Positions 29,369 through 37,531 of a stretch of DNA of 51,786 nt are shown one piece after another (the first letter of the stretch is position 1; each line of letters starts with the position of its first letter). The stretch is from an uncultured Anaeroplasmataceae bacterium (GTDB lineage Bacteria > Bacillota_I > Bacilli_A > Acholeplasmatales > Anaeroplasmataceae): NCBI GenBank assembly GCA_944325035.1, contig CALUYM010000007.1, forward strand, positions 1 to 51,786, given 5' to 3'. The position numbers were made by a program, and so were the translations under genes. The notes beneath the pieces are model-generated. The model had not been told where the DNA came from. It searched no databases and was given only the letters and a program-made list of their open reading frames with translations.

Positions 29369-29917
29369 ATGGATAAGTTTTTTAAAAATTTGAATAAATG
29401 TTTTATCTTATTTTCATCATGCGCATTTATGGCATTTGGAGTGTATTTTTTTTCAAATCTAACGAATACGGACATAAGTAGTAATTCGACTCAATCATAT
29501 GTGTTCTTAGCATCACTAGGTAGCCTAACTGCATCAATTTGTCTATTTATATTTGGGGTGAAAAAATTAACTAGCAAAAAACATGTTGCAATTTCAACTA
29601 TAATTATGATTGCTAGCCAATTAATTGTAAGTTCTCAACAATTAATTAGTTCAGCTGATAGTCAATATAATGGATATGGTCTGGTTTATTTATTGCCAAT
29701 AAGCGTACAAATTGCGATTATTGTTTTAGTATCTATGTCACTAAAAAATGATAAGTTTGTATTTCCATTGTTTGTATTAGTGATGATGTATTTTGTTTTT
29801 CAATTAATTATTATGTTTAATTTTGCAATTTCAGCTACTTTTGCTTCATTTGCAATTGGAACAATTTTAATGTTAGTTCCATTAATTATAATATTTTTAA
29901 AGAAAGAAGAAGTGTAG
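29369..29917 (+). CDS. Six-helix membrane protein of unknown function
   Basis: No family is recognised. The 182 residues form about six hydrophobic helices, roughly at 10-29, 46-66, 76-93, 108-127, 133-153 and 157-178, with short loops and no large soluble domain. A very strong ribosome site GAAAGGAGGGG precedes the ATG. The next gene starts nine bases after the stop and has the same size class and topology, so the two probably arose by duplication or act as a pair. No conserved charged or catalytic residues were seen. Confidence 0.65.
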   Translation: MDKFFKNLNKCFILFSSCAFMAFGVYFFSNLTNTDISSNSTQSYVFLASLGSLTASICLFIFGVKKLTSKKHVAISTIIMIASQLIVSSQQLISSADSQYNGYGLVYLLPISVQIAIIVLVSMSLKNDKFVFPLFVLVMMYFVFQLIIMFNFAISATFASFAIGTILMLVPLIIIFLKKEEV

Positions 29918-29926
29918 TATTTAATT

Positions 29927-30586
29927 ATGAAAAGAAAAATTTTTATGGGTTGCGCAGCTGTTTTATCATTAGTTACAGCAATTTTATTCATTATATGTTC
30001 TGTAAATTTTCCAGAAAATGATTATACTTTAGGGCAAATGGAAACAGTTAACTACTTTATTCCATCATGTATTATTTTAGCAGTTACAGCTTTTTTAAGT
30101 GTAGTTTCGTTTGTCTTAGAATGTTTTAATATTAAAACTGCAATATTAGTACCATTTTTAGTTATGAGTGTTGCTTCAGAAATTTTAATTGTATCATTGA
30201 TGTCACCATATTCGGATAGTCCAATTTCTAATAATGTAACAATAAATTTCTTTACTTTATTACAAACTGCTGCTTTAGTTGTTGGTATGATTTTTGGAAT
30301 TAAAGGTAAAAAATGGGGATCAATTTTATCTATTGTATTTCTAAGTTTATTTTTAATTAATTATTTCTATTTATGGTTACCAGTATATTCAGATTATGTG
30401 CAAGAATTAGATTCTGCTTTTAAGCCTGAAAATATGACATTTTATAGTTTTAGATTTTATGTTATCACTTCTATAATTATCTTTTTAATTAGCGAAATTT
30501 TCTATTTTGGTTCAAAATTATGTGTAGACAATAATGAAGATACTAAAAAAGTAACAATTTTAGGAGATTTAAATAACGAAGAATAG
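29927..30586 (+). CDS. Second six-helix membrane protein of unknown function
   Basis: No family is recognised. The 219 residues have helices near 5-23, 45-66, 70-90, 106-124, 130-148 and 172-190. A longer extracytoplasmic loop (about 149-170) and a short acidic cytoplasmic tail are also present. It follows the preceding membrane-protein gene after nine bases and most likely shares its transcript. The ribosome site is weak (no GGAGG), which suggests coupling to the upstream gene. Confidence 0.6.
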   Translation: MKRKIFMGCAAVLSLVTAILFIICSVNFPENDYTLGQMETVNYFIPSCIILAVTAFLSVVSFVLECFNIKTAILVPFLVMSVASEILIVSLMSPYSDSPISNNVTINFFTLLQTAALVVGMIFGIKGKKWGSILSIVFLSLFLINYFYLWLPVYSDYVQELDSAFKPENMTFYSFRFYVITSIIIFLISEIFYFGSKLCVDNNEDTKKVTILGDLNNEE

Positions 30587-30650
30587 TAACCATTTTGCTT
30601 TTTTAGGAAAAAGTATCACAAAAATGGAAAAAATTAGCAAAAGTAATAAG

Positions 30651-30706
30651 AAAACGCTTGCAAAGTCACTTTTTTATGGTATACTAAAAATGTGATAGCG
30701 TTTTCA
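30651..30706 (+). promoter_or_regulatory. Promoter flanked by two cre sites
   Basis: TTGCAA (30658-30663) and TATACT (30680-30685) are 16 bases apart. On the opposite strand 30693-30706 reads TGAAAACGCTATCA, a 14/14 cre match at the predicted start. A 12/14 match (AGAAAACGCTTGCA, about 30650-30663) covers the -35 box. CcpA could bind both and shut the promoter. Confidence 0.75.
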
Positions 30707-30779
30707 ACGTTATCTGACAGCGAAGAAAGAAAATAAAGGAACAAAAAATAGCTTGGGAGAGACAAGCTCTTTTTTGTTT
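30692..30779 (+). ncRNA. Candidate CcpA-controlled small RNA
   Basis: The predicted transcript is about 85-90 bases. It begins with a nine-base-pair hairpin GATAGCGTT / AACGTTATC (one G-U pair, loop TTC). A purine-rich unpaired stretch (30715-30741) with GAAAGAAAATAAAGGAAC follows, and the transcript ends in a strong terminator. It contains no start codon with a usable reading frame. It is not read as the leader of the next gene because the terminator is about 420 bases upstream of it. No known RNA family was recognised. Confidence 0.55.
30742..30779 (+). terminator. Terminator of the candidate small RNA
   Basis: CAAAAAA-T-AGCTTG pairs with CAAGCT-C-TTTTTTG (one mismatch) around a GGAGAGA loop, followed by TTTT. 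Confidence 0.85.
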
Positions 30780-31143
30780 TAAGATGATTTTAAAAAAATT
30801 AATTATGGTTAATAAAATAGTTAATAATTTAGTTTAATAATAATCGAATACATTTAAAAAGTATTATGGTATATAGTTAGCTTTTATTTAATTCCATTAG
30901 ATGACTTTATCTAAATTATATGCTAATATTTAGCACATAAGGTTTTTAATAAGCATTTTTAAATATTTATATTTTTTTAGATTTTTGTTTATTAGATATG
31001 CTTAATATATAATTAGAATTATAATAATTGAATTACTTATTATTTAAGAAATTTTAAATTTAATAGAATAATAATTGAGTTTAAGTTTTGCCTTATATAA
31101 TACAAATAGGTAATGTTAGATGAGACGATATAATAAAATTTAT

Positions 31144-31201
31144 GGAAGGAAATAATCAATAACGATATTAAGCCTATCTTAATTGGTTATAAGTGCTTAA
31201 A
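31144..31201 (+). promoter_or_regulatory. SD separated from the start by a hairpin (pseudouridine synthase)
   Basis: GGAAGGA (31144-31150) is the only SD, 51 bases before ATG 31202. Between them ATAAC (31159-31163) pairs with GTTAT (31186-31190), and ATTAAG (31167-31172) with CTTAAT (31178-31183), enclosing a CCTAT loop. The fold brings the SD near GTG 31193 or ATG 31202. Confidence 0.5.
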
Positions 31202-32074
31202 ATGTATAAATTTAATTACGATATAAAAAAAGATTATCCAACAATTCTTGCATATTTAAAAGAATTTAAACTAGGAAATGAAAAAGTTAAACAATTAACA
31301 AAAAAAGATCATTTATATTTAAATGGAAATAAAGTTTTGATTAATAATTCCTTAAAAAAAGGAGATATATTAACATTATGCCTTGATGAAGATGAAAAAA
31401 TTAAACCATTTAAGTCACATTTAAATATTGAATATGAAGATGATAATCTATTAATAATAAATAAAGGATTAGGACTTGCGATTCATTCAGATGGAGCCAA
31501 ATATCAAGATAATACATTATCTAATATGGTAGCTTATTATTACCAAAAGAAAAATTTAAATCTACCTGTTTGGTATTTACATAGATTAGATTTTGATACA
31601 ACAGGTTTAATTATTTTTGTTAAAGATCCACTATCCATGTCAAAACTATCAGATGAATTAGCATCACATAAGATTAAACGGGACTATTTAGCCTTAGTTT
31701 CTGGGAATTATCAAGCTGATGAAGTTATTAATAAACCAATTGGACGAGATCGTCATATAAATGGAAAATATCGTGTATCGCCAACTGGCAAAGATGCAAT
31801 TACAAGTGTAAAAGTTTTAAAATATTTTAAAAGATATACCCTAGTAAGACTTGCTTTGCAAACTGGAAGAACACATCAAATTAGAGTTCACATGGCATAT
31901 AAGGGACATCCACTTTTAGGTGATATATTATATGGTGAAGGCACGACTTATATTAAACGTTATGCTCTACATTCAGCTTTTCTTACATTGAATCATCCTA
32001 TTTCGGGAGAAGAAATTAAATTGTTTTCTAAGCTTCCTTTAGACATGAAAAAGCTGGTTGATAAGGGAAATTAG
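31202..32074 (+). CDS. RluA-family pseudouridine synthase
   Basis: The protein converts uridine to pseudouridine in rRNA or tRNA. An N-terminal S4-like RNA-binding region (about 10-75, with LGNEKVKQLTKKDHLYLNG) precedes the catalytic domain. This domain has the RluA motif II HRLDFDTTG containing the catalytic Asp, and the late motif QTGRTHQIRVHMAYKGHPLLGD. The S4 domain and motif order fit the RluD/YtzG-type subgroup; the target base is not predictable. Starts at ATG 31202 (290 residues) or GTG 31193 have no adjacent SD. It probably has its own promoter in the AT-rich stretch upstream. Confidence 0.92.
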   Translation: MYKFNYDIKKDYPTILAYLKEFKLGNEKVKQLTKKDHLYLNGNKVLINNSLKKGDILTLCLDEDEKIKPFKSHLNIEYEDDNLLIINKGLGLAIHSDGAKYQDNTLSNMVAYYYQKKNLNLPVWYLHRLDFDTTGLIIFVKDPLSMSKLSDELASHKIKRDYLALVSGNYQADEVINKPIGRDRHINGKYRVSPTGKDAITSVKVLKYFKRYTLVRLALQTGRTHQIRVHMAYKGHPLLGDILYGEGTTYIKRYALHSAFLTLNHPISGEEIKLFSKLPLDMKKLVDKGN

Positions 32075-32092
32075 ACAGTAAACGCTTACTGT
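32075..32092. promoter_or_regulatory. cre-like palindrome upstream of the MarR operon
   Basis: ACAGTAAACGCTTACTGT is an almost perfect 18-base palindrome whose core AGTAAACGCTTACT matches 12 of 14 cre positions; the two misses are symmetric outer bases. It lies about 38 bases upstream of the -35 box of the MarR promoter. Confidence 0.35.
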
Positions 32093-32112
32093 GAAAATTT
32101 ATGAAAAAATTC

Positions 32113-32141
32113 TTGTCGATAAAAAAAGTTTGTGATAGAAT
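32113..32141 (+). promoter_or_regulatory. Promoter of the MarR/ABC exporter operon
   Basis: TTGTCG (32113-32118) and TAGAAT (32136-32141) are 17 bases apart. Confidence 0.65.
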
Positions 32142-32162
32142 TAGTTAGGTTTCTAACTAATT
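32139..32162. promoter_or_regulatory. Probable MarR operator
   Basis: A perfect 10-base inverted repeat AATTAGTTAG / CTAACTAATT with a four-base centre overlaps the -10 box and the transcription start. This is the standard autorepression geometry of MarR proteins. Confidence 0.7.
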
Positions 32163-32183
32163 TTATTTTTTCGAGAGGGTTTT

Positions 32184-32600
32184 ATGACTGAAACAATGCT
32201 TTTAATAAATCGTATAAGTAATCGTGTAAAACGAGCAATAGATCGCGAAGTATCAACGCTAGGAATAACTGCTATTCAAGGAAGAGTTATTGCTTTTATT
32301 CATGATGCCCAAACTGATGTATTTCAAAAAGATTTAGAAGAATATTTGGAAATTCGTGGTTCATCAGTTACAGCTATGATTCAATCTATGGAAAAAAATG
32401 GTTTGTTACATCGAGAGGCAGTTTTAAAAGATCAAAGACTAAAAAAATTAGTCTTAACAGATAAAGCATTTGAAATACATTCCCGTATTATGATTTTGAT
32501 TAAAAGAATTGAAAATGAAGTTTTTTTATCGCTTTCAAAAAAAGAATGCGAAATATTAAATACTCTATTAGAAAAAGTAATTAGTTGTACAGAAAAATAA
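32184..32600 (+). CDS. MarR-family transcriptional regulator
   Basis: The 138-residue protein has the MarR winged helix-turn-helix: ITAIQGRVIAFIHD, DVFQKDLEEYLEIRGSSVTAMIQSMEKNG (helix-turn-helix, in parts) and the wing with DQRLKKLVLTDKA. MarR dimers repress and release DNA on ligand binding. It leads an operon with two ABC half-transporters, the classical arrangement for a regulator of a drug exporter, and a perfect dyad overlaps its promoter. The ribosome site is GAGAGGG. Confidence 0.92.
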   Translation: MTETMLLINRISNRVKRAIDREVSTLGITAIQGRVIAFIHDAQTDVFQKDLEEYLEIRGSSVTAMIQSMEKNGLLHREAVLKDQRLKKLVLTDKAFEIHSRIMILIKRIENEVFLSLSKKECEILNTLLEKVISCTEK

Positions 32601-32616
32601 TAAAGGAGTATTATGT

Positions 32617-34404
32617 ATGGAACAAAAGAAAAAAGTTGGCTTAATTTCATGCGTTAAAGGATATTGGGGTTCAACCCTATTATCACCTATCTGCGTTGCT
32701 ATTGAAGTAATTATGGAAATTTTGATTCCATTAGTCATGGCTGATATTGTTAATATCATCGATAAAGATACTGAATCTAAGTTCTATTTGCTTAGTTTCT
32801 TAGATGGATACCCTGCTCAAAAGGCTGCAGTTATAGCCGCCTTAATTTTGATGGGATTTGCATTAATCTCTTTATTCTTCGGTATATTATCAGGAATTTT
32901 TAGTGCTAAAGCATCATGTGGATATGCAAGAAACATCCGTCATAACATGTATTATAAAATTCAGGATTTTTCATTCTCAAATATCGATAAATTTCAAACA
33001 TCAAGTTTAATCACAAGATGTACAACTGACGTAACTAATGTTCAAAATTCATTCCAAATGATTATTCGTATCGCTGTTAGAGCGCCATTTATGTTAATTT
33101 TCGCATGTATTATGTCATTTACTCTTAATAAGAATTTAGCGATGATTTTTGTGTATATCATACCGGCGTTAGCTATTATTTTATTCTTGATTATGCGTTT
33201 TTCTCATCCTAATTTCAAAAAAATGTTTAGAAAATATGATGATTTAAACATGGTTGTTCAAGAAAATATTGGTGGTCAAAGAACAGTTAAAGCCTTTGTG
33301 CGTGAAAATGAAGAAACAGCAAAATTCTGCAAAGCATCAGCTGAAATTAAAAAGTATGCCTCACGAGCTGAAAAATTATTAGCTTTAAATAATCCATTAA
33401 TGCAAATGGCAATTTATGTTTGCATGTGTTTAGCTTCATATCTAGGTGCTAAATACATAGTTTTAGATCAATTTGATGCAGGGGCTTTATCTTCATTTAC
33501 AACTTATATTATGCAGATTTTAATGAGTCTAATGATGTTATCAATGGTCTTGGTAATGATTACAATGTCAAGAGCATCCGCAGACCGTATTCGTGAGATC
33601 TTAAATGAAGAGTCTACAATTAAAAATTGTGATAATCCTGTTTATGAAGTACCTGATGGTTCAATTGAATTTTCTCATGTTGATTTTTCATATAAAAATG
33701 ATGAAGATAAAACAGTTTTAAAGGATATTAATATTTCAATAAAATCAGGACAAACTGTAGGTATCATTGGTGGTACCGGAAGTGCTAAATCAAGCTTAGT
33801 AAATTTAATTCCACGTCTTTATGACATTACAAGTGGAAGCTTAAAAATTGGTGGAATTGAAGTTAAGGATTACGATATTGTAACACTTCGTGATGCGGTA
33901 TCGGTAGTATTACAAAAAAATGTTTTATTTAGTGGAACAATTAACTCTAATCTACGTTGGGGAAATATGAATGCAACTGATGAAGAATTAGAGCATGCTG
34001 CTAAATTAGCACAAGCTGATGAATTTGTATCACGTTTTCCAGATAAATATGAATCACATATTGAACAAGGTGGTTCAAATGTTTCTGGTGGACAACGTCA
34101 ACGTCTATGTATTGCTAGAGCTTTAGTAAAAAAACCTAAGATTTTAATTTTAGATGATTCTACTAGTGCAGTTGATACTAAGACAGATGCTTTAATAAGA
34201 AAAGCTTTTAAAGAAGAAATTCCTGATACAACTAAGATTATAATTGCTCAACGTATTTCTTCAGTAGAAGAGTGTGATCAAATTATTGTATTAGATGATG
34301 GAAAAATTTCTGGTATTGGTACGCATCAAGAATTATTAGAAAATAATGATATTTATAGAGAAGTATATACATCTCAAGTGAAAGGAGCTGGAGCACGTGA
34401 ATAG
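32617..34404 (+). CDS. ABC exporter half-transporter with degenerate catalytic site
   Basis: An N-terminal six-helix exporter domain (about 1-320) is followed by an ATPase domain with Walker A GGTGSAKSS and signature VSGGQRQR. Its Walker B ILILDDSTSAVD has Asp where the catalytic Glu is usual, and the H-loop has Gln (AQRISS) in place of His. These two changes mark the degenerate partner of a heterodimeric exporter such as BmrCD, LmrCD or TmrAB. The second half follows with an eight-base overlap. Likely substrates are drugs, lipids or peptides; none can be named. Confidence 0.92.
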   Translation: MEQKKKVGLISCVKGYWGSTLLSPICVAIEVIMEILIPLVMADIVNIIDKDTESKFYLLSFLDGYPAQKAAVIAALILMGFALISLFFGILSGIFSAKASCGYARNIRHNMYYKIQDFSFSNIDKFQTSSLITRCTTDVTNVQNSFQMIIRIAVRAPFMLIFACIMSFTLNKNLAMIFVYIIPALAIILFLIMRFSHPNFKKMFRKYDDLNMVVQENIGGQRTVKAFVRENEETAKFCKASAEIKKYASRAEKLLALNNPLMQMAIYVCMCLASYLGAKYIVLDQFDAGALSSFTTYIMQILMSLMMLSMVLVMITMSRASADRIREILNEESTIKNCDNPVYEVPDGSIEFSHVDFSYKNDEDKTVLKDINISIKSGQTVGIIGGTGSAKSSLVNLIPRLYDITSGSLKIGGIEVKDYDIVTLRDAVSVVLQKNVLFSGTINSNLRWGNMNATDEELEHAAKLAQADEFVSRFPDKYESHIEQGGSNVSGGQRQRLCIARALVKKPKILILDDSTSAVDTKTDALIRKAFKEEIPDTTKIIIAQRISSVEECDQIIVLDDGKISGIGTHQELLENNDIYREVYTSQVKGAGARE

Positions 34405-36286
34405 CAAAAAAAGAGGTGCTAAATCACCATTAAAGACTTTAAAGCGTGTTTTAGGATTCATATTTGAATCTTACTGGCCACACTTAATTGTCGTATTATT
34501 ATGTTTATTTTTAACAAGTTTTGCATCAGTATATTCTACTAATTTTCAAAGTACAATTATTGATGAAATCATTCCGGTTTTAAGTGATGAATATAAAGAA
34601 ACAGGAATTGTTAATATATCTTATCTTATCGGAAGAATGATTCCAGTTATCGTTATTTGTGTAATTGGTGTTATTTCATCACTATTATATGCTCAATTAA
34701 TGGTTGTTATTTCCCAAGGGTCTTTAAAACGTCTTCGTGATAAAATGTTTTCGCACATGCAAAGCTTACCGATTTCTTATTTTGATCGTCATAATCATGG
34801 AGATATAATGAGCCGTTATACAAATGATACTGACACATTACGTCAAATGATTAGCCAAGCTATACCTCAAATTACAAATAGTTTAATCATGATGTTAATG
34901 GTAGCTGTTTTTATGTTTAATCAAAATTGGATTTTAGCTATTATTGTCATTTTATTTGTTTGTATTATGATTGTTGTCGTTCGTTTCTTAGGAACAAGAT
35001 CAGGTAAGAGTTTCGTTAAGCAACAAATTGATTTAGGTGCTTTAAATGGATATATTGAAGAAATGCTTGAAGGACAAAAAGTAGTTAAGGTTTTTAACCA
35101 TGAAGAATATGTGAAAAAAGACTTTGATGAAAAAAATGATGCACTAGCAGCTTCTTCAACTAGAGCAAATGCTTATGCAAATATTTTAATGCCAACATTA
35201 GGAAACCTAGGTTACTTCTCATATGGAGTAACGTTGATGGTTGGTAGTGCTTTAGCTTTGAATAGTGTCTTAGGATTTACGATTGGTGGATTGGTTGCTT
35301 ACTTATCATTTAATCGCATATTCTGTAACCAAGTAACTCAAGTTTCAAATCAATTTAACTTCGTAATTATGGCACTAGCTGGTTCTGAACGTGTTTTTGA
35401 GTTGTTCGATGAAAAGAGCGAAGAAGATCATGGATATGTAACATTAGTTAATGCTAAAATAACTAATGGAGAAATTATCGAAGTGGAAGAAAGAACTGGT
35501 ATTTGGGCTTGGAAACATCCTCATCATGATGGAACACTTACATATACTTTAGTAAAAGGTGATGTTCGATTCTTTGATGTTGATTTTGGTTACTATCCTG
35601 ATAAGATTGTTCTTCATAATGTTAGTCTTTTTGCAAAACCAGGCCAAAAAATAGCATTTGTTGGTTCAACAGGTGCAGGTAAGACAACTATTACAAATCT
35701 AATTAATCGTTTTTATGATATTCAAGATGGAAAAATCCGTTTTGATGGAATTAATATTAATAAAATTAAAAAATCTGATTTAAGACGTGCTTTAGGGATG
35801 GTATTACAAGATACAAGTCTATTTACAGGTACGATTATGGATAACATAAGATATGGTAAGTTAGATGCGACTGATGAAGAGTGTATTGCAGCTGCTAAGT
35901 TAGCTAATGCCGATCAATTTATTGAACATTTACCTGATGGATATAATACTATGTTAACATCTAATGGTTCTCAGTTATCACAAGGACAACGTCAATTATT
36001 GTCAATTGCTCGTGCAGCCATTTCTAATCCACCTGTTTTAATTCTTGATGAAGCAACATCATCAATTGATACTAGAACTGAAGCTTTAGTTACTGATGGT
36101 ATGGATAAATTAATGGAAGGTAGAACGGTATTTGTGATTGCTCATCGTTTATCTACTATTAAAAACTCAAAGGCAATTATGGTTTTAGATAAAGGTGTTG
36201 TGATTGAACGTGGTAGTCACGATGAACTGATTGAACAAAAAGGTCGTTATTATCAGTTATATACTGGTGCCTTTGAATTAGAATAA
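34397..36286 (+). CDS. ABC exporter half-transporter with intact catalytic site
   Basis: The 629-residue partner has a six-helix exporter domain and an ATPase domain with Walker A GSTGAGKTT, signature LSQGQRQ, Walker B VLILDEATSSID with catalytic Glu, and H-loop His in IAHRLST. An insertion of about 40 residues before the ATPase domain (around EVEERTGIWAWKHPHHDGT) resembles the linker insert of the larger subunit of LmrCD-like pairs. The start is GTG 34397, nine bases after AAAGGAG. It closes the MarR operon. Confidence 0.92.
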   Translation: MNSKKRGAKSPLKTLKRVLGFIFESYWPHLIVVLLCLFLTSFASVYSTNFQSTIIDEIIPVLSDEYKETGIVNISYLIGRMIPVIVICVIGVISSLLYAQLMVVISQGSLKRLRDKMFSHMQSLPISYFDRHNHGDIMSRYTNDTDTLRQMISQAIPQITNSLIMMLMVAVFMFNQNWILAIIVILFVCIMIVVVRFLGTRSGKSFVKQQIDLGALNGYIEEMLEGQKVVKVFNHEEYVKKDFDEKNDALAASSTRANAYANILMPTLGNLGYFSYGVTLMVGSALALNSVLGFTIGGLVAYLSFNRIFCNQVTQVSNQFNFVIMALAGSERVFELFDEKSEEDHGYVTLVNAKITNGEIIEVEERTGIWAWKHPHHDGTLTYTLVKGDVRFFDVDFGYYPDKIVLHNVSLFAKPGQKIAFVGSTGAGKTTITNLINRFYDIQDGKIRFDGININKIKKSDLRRALGMVLQDTSLFTGTIMDNIRYGKLDATDEECIAAAKLANADQFIEHLPDGYNTMLTSNGSQLSQGQRQLLSIARAAISNPPVLILDEATSSIDTRTEALVTDGMDKLMEGRTVFVIAHRLSTIKNSKAIMVLDKGVVIERGSHDELIEQKGRYYQLYTGAFELE

Positions 36287-36290
36287 ATTT

Positions 36291-36337
36291 AGCTTTGAAA
36301 TTGTTCGAAAATATTTCGAATTAATTTCAAGCTTTTT
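36291..36337 (+). terminator. Terminator of the MarR/ABC operon
   Basis: An unusually long hairpin: positions 36291-36310 pair with 36314-36333 with few mismatches around an ATA loop, followed by a T run. Confidence 0.9.
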
Positions 36338-36529
36338 TATTTATAATAATATGATAAATAATTTTTGTTGTTAAGATTATAGTAAATTAATATTAATATG
36401 TTAAATTAATTCAAGATATTTTAAACAAGAAAATAGACAATTAATTATCTTTTCGTTAAAATCAATCTATCTTATACCTTTTTTAAGTATAATGTGTTAT
36501 AATTATTAAGAAAGATGGAGGAATTAAAT

Positions 36530-37330
36530 ATGAATTTAAATAATTTTTCATTACAAGGTAAAATTGCACTTGTAACTGGTGCATCTTATGGTATCGGTTA
36601 TGCAATTGCAAAAGCATACGCAGAATGCGGTGCTACAATCGTTTTTAACGATGTTAATCAAGAATTAGTAGATAAAGGGTTAGCTCAATATAAGGCTGAT
36701 GGTATCAACGCTCATGGTTATGTTTGTGACGTAACTGATGAACAAGGTGTTGAAGAATTAATCAAGAAGATTGAAGATGAAGTTGGAACTGTAGATATTC
36801 TTGTAAATAATGCAGGTATTATCAAACGTATTCCAATGATTGAAATGTCAGCTGCTGATTTCCGTAAAGTCATTGATATTGATTTAAACGGACCTTTCAT
36901 TATGGCAAAAGCTGTAATTCCAGGAATGATTAAAAAAGGTCATGGTAAAATTATTAACATTTGTTCAATGATGTCAGAATTAGGCCGTGAAACAGTTTCT
37001 GCTTATGCCGCTGCTAAGGGTGGATTAAAGATGTTAACAAAGAACATTGCGTCTGAATATGGTGAATTCAATATCCAATGTAATGGTATTGGACCAGGAT
37101 ATATTGCAACTCCTCAAACTGCACCATTACGTGAAATTCAAGCAGATGGTTCACGTCATCCATTTGACCAATTCATCATCGCTAAGACTCCAGCTGCAAG
37201 ATGGGGTGAAGCTGAAGACTTACAAGGACCTGCTGTATTCCTTGCATCAGATGCTTCTAACTTCGTAAATGGACATATCTTATATGTTGATGGTGGTATT
37301 CTAGCTTACATTGGTAAACAACCTAAGTAA
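36530..37330 (+). CDS. Short-chain dehydrogenase, gluconate 5-dehydrogenase/KduD-like
   Basis: This classical SDR has the NAD(P) motif TGASYGIG (residues 19-26), NNAG near 93, catalytic Ser in CSMMSELG and the YAAAK catalytic pair near 160. GIGPGYIATPQT follows as in gluconate 5-dehydrogenase and 2-dehydro-3-deoxy-gluconate dehydrogenase (KduD). It would interconvert a sugar acid and its keto form. ATG 36530 with GGAGG at 36517-36521 is preferred to an in-frame ATG at 36515 that overlaps this ribosome site. Codon use is more regular than in neighbours, suggesting good expression. A pectinesterase-like gene 1.6 kb downstream makes a pectin-breakdown role possible. Confidence 0.88.
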   Translation: MNLNNFSLQGKIALVTGASYGIGYAIAKAYAECGATIVFNDVNQELVDKGLAQYKADGINAHGYVCDVTDEQGVEELIKKIEDEVGTVDILVNNAGIIKRIPMIEMSAADFRKVIDIDLNGPFIMAKAVIPGMIKKGHGKIINICSMMSELGRETVSAYAAAKGGLKMLTKNIASEYGEFNIQCNGIGPGYIATPQTAPLREIQADGSRHPFDQFIIAKTPAARWGEAEDLQGPAVFLASDASNFVNGHILYVDGGILAYIGKQPK

Positions 37331-37334
37331 GACT

Positions 37335-37361
37335 AAAAGCCTGGGGAACCAGGCTTTTTCT
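37335..37361 (+). terminator. Terminator of the dehydrogenase gene
   Basis: AAAAGCCTGG / CCAGGCTTTT with a GGAA tetraloop and a T-rich tail. Confidence 0.93.
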
Positions 37362-37469
37362 TTTTTAGTGAAATTATTTCTATAGGTTTAGGATTAAACT
37401 AAAAAGCAAAATGATATAATCTTTAATTATTTGAGTATTACATAAATCGGATTTAATTATAACAATAAT

Positions 37470-37531
37470 AGAAAGGAAATTGGCACTTATCTTAGTTCTA
37501 AAGGTATAATTTTGTGCCATGATAACAATAT
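37470..37531 (+). promoter_or_regulatory. SD separated from the start by a hairpin (amidase-like gene)
   Basis: AGAAAGGA (37470-37477) is the best SD, 54 bases before ATG 37532. TGGCAC (37481-37486) pairs with GTGCCA (37514-37519), with further short pairings inside. A seven-codon ORF (MITIYEL) starts at 37519 in another frame and overlaps the gene start, so translational coupling is also possible. Confidence 0.5.

Larger units (their letters stand above)
30587..31201. other. Gene-free stretch with a small-RNA-like unit
   Basis: No protein gene is visible. Positions 30651-30780 hold a promoter, two cre-type sites and a terminator around a short non-coding transcript. The rest (30781-31130) is extremely AT-rich with several TATAAT-like words but no well-spaced promoter. 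The end holds the leader of the pseudouridine synthase gene. Confidence 0.6.

Noticed and set aside
30743..30765. GGA words in the small-RNA loop and in AAAGGAAC could be CsrA-binding sites, making it a CsrB-like sponge.
   Set aside because: Only two GGA sites, one outside a loop; no evidence of CsrA in the window.
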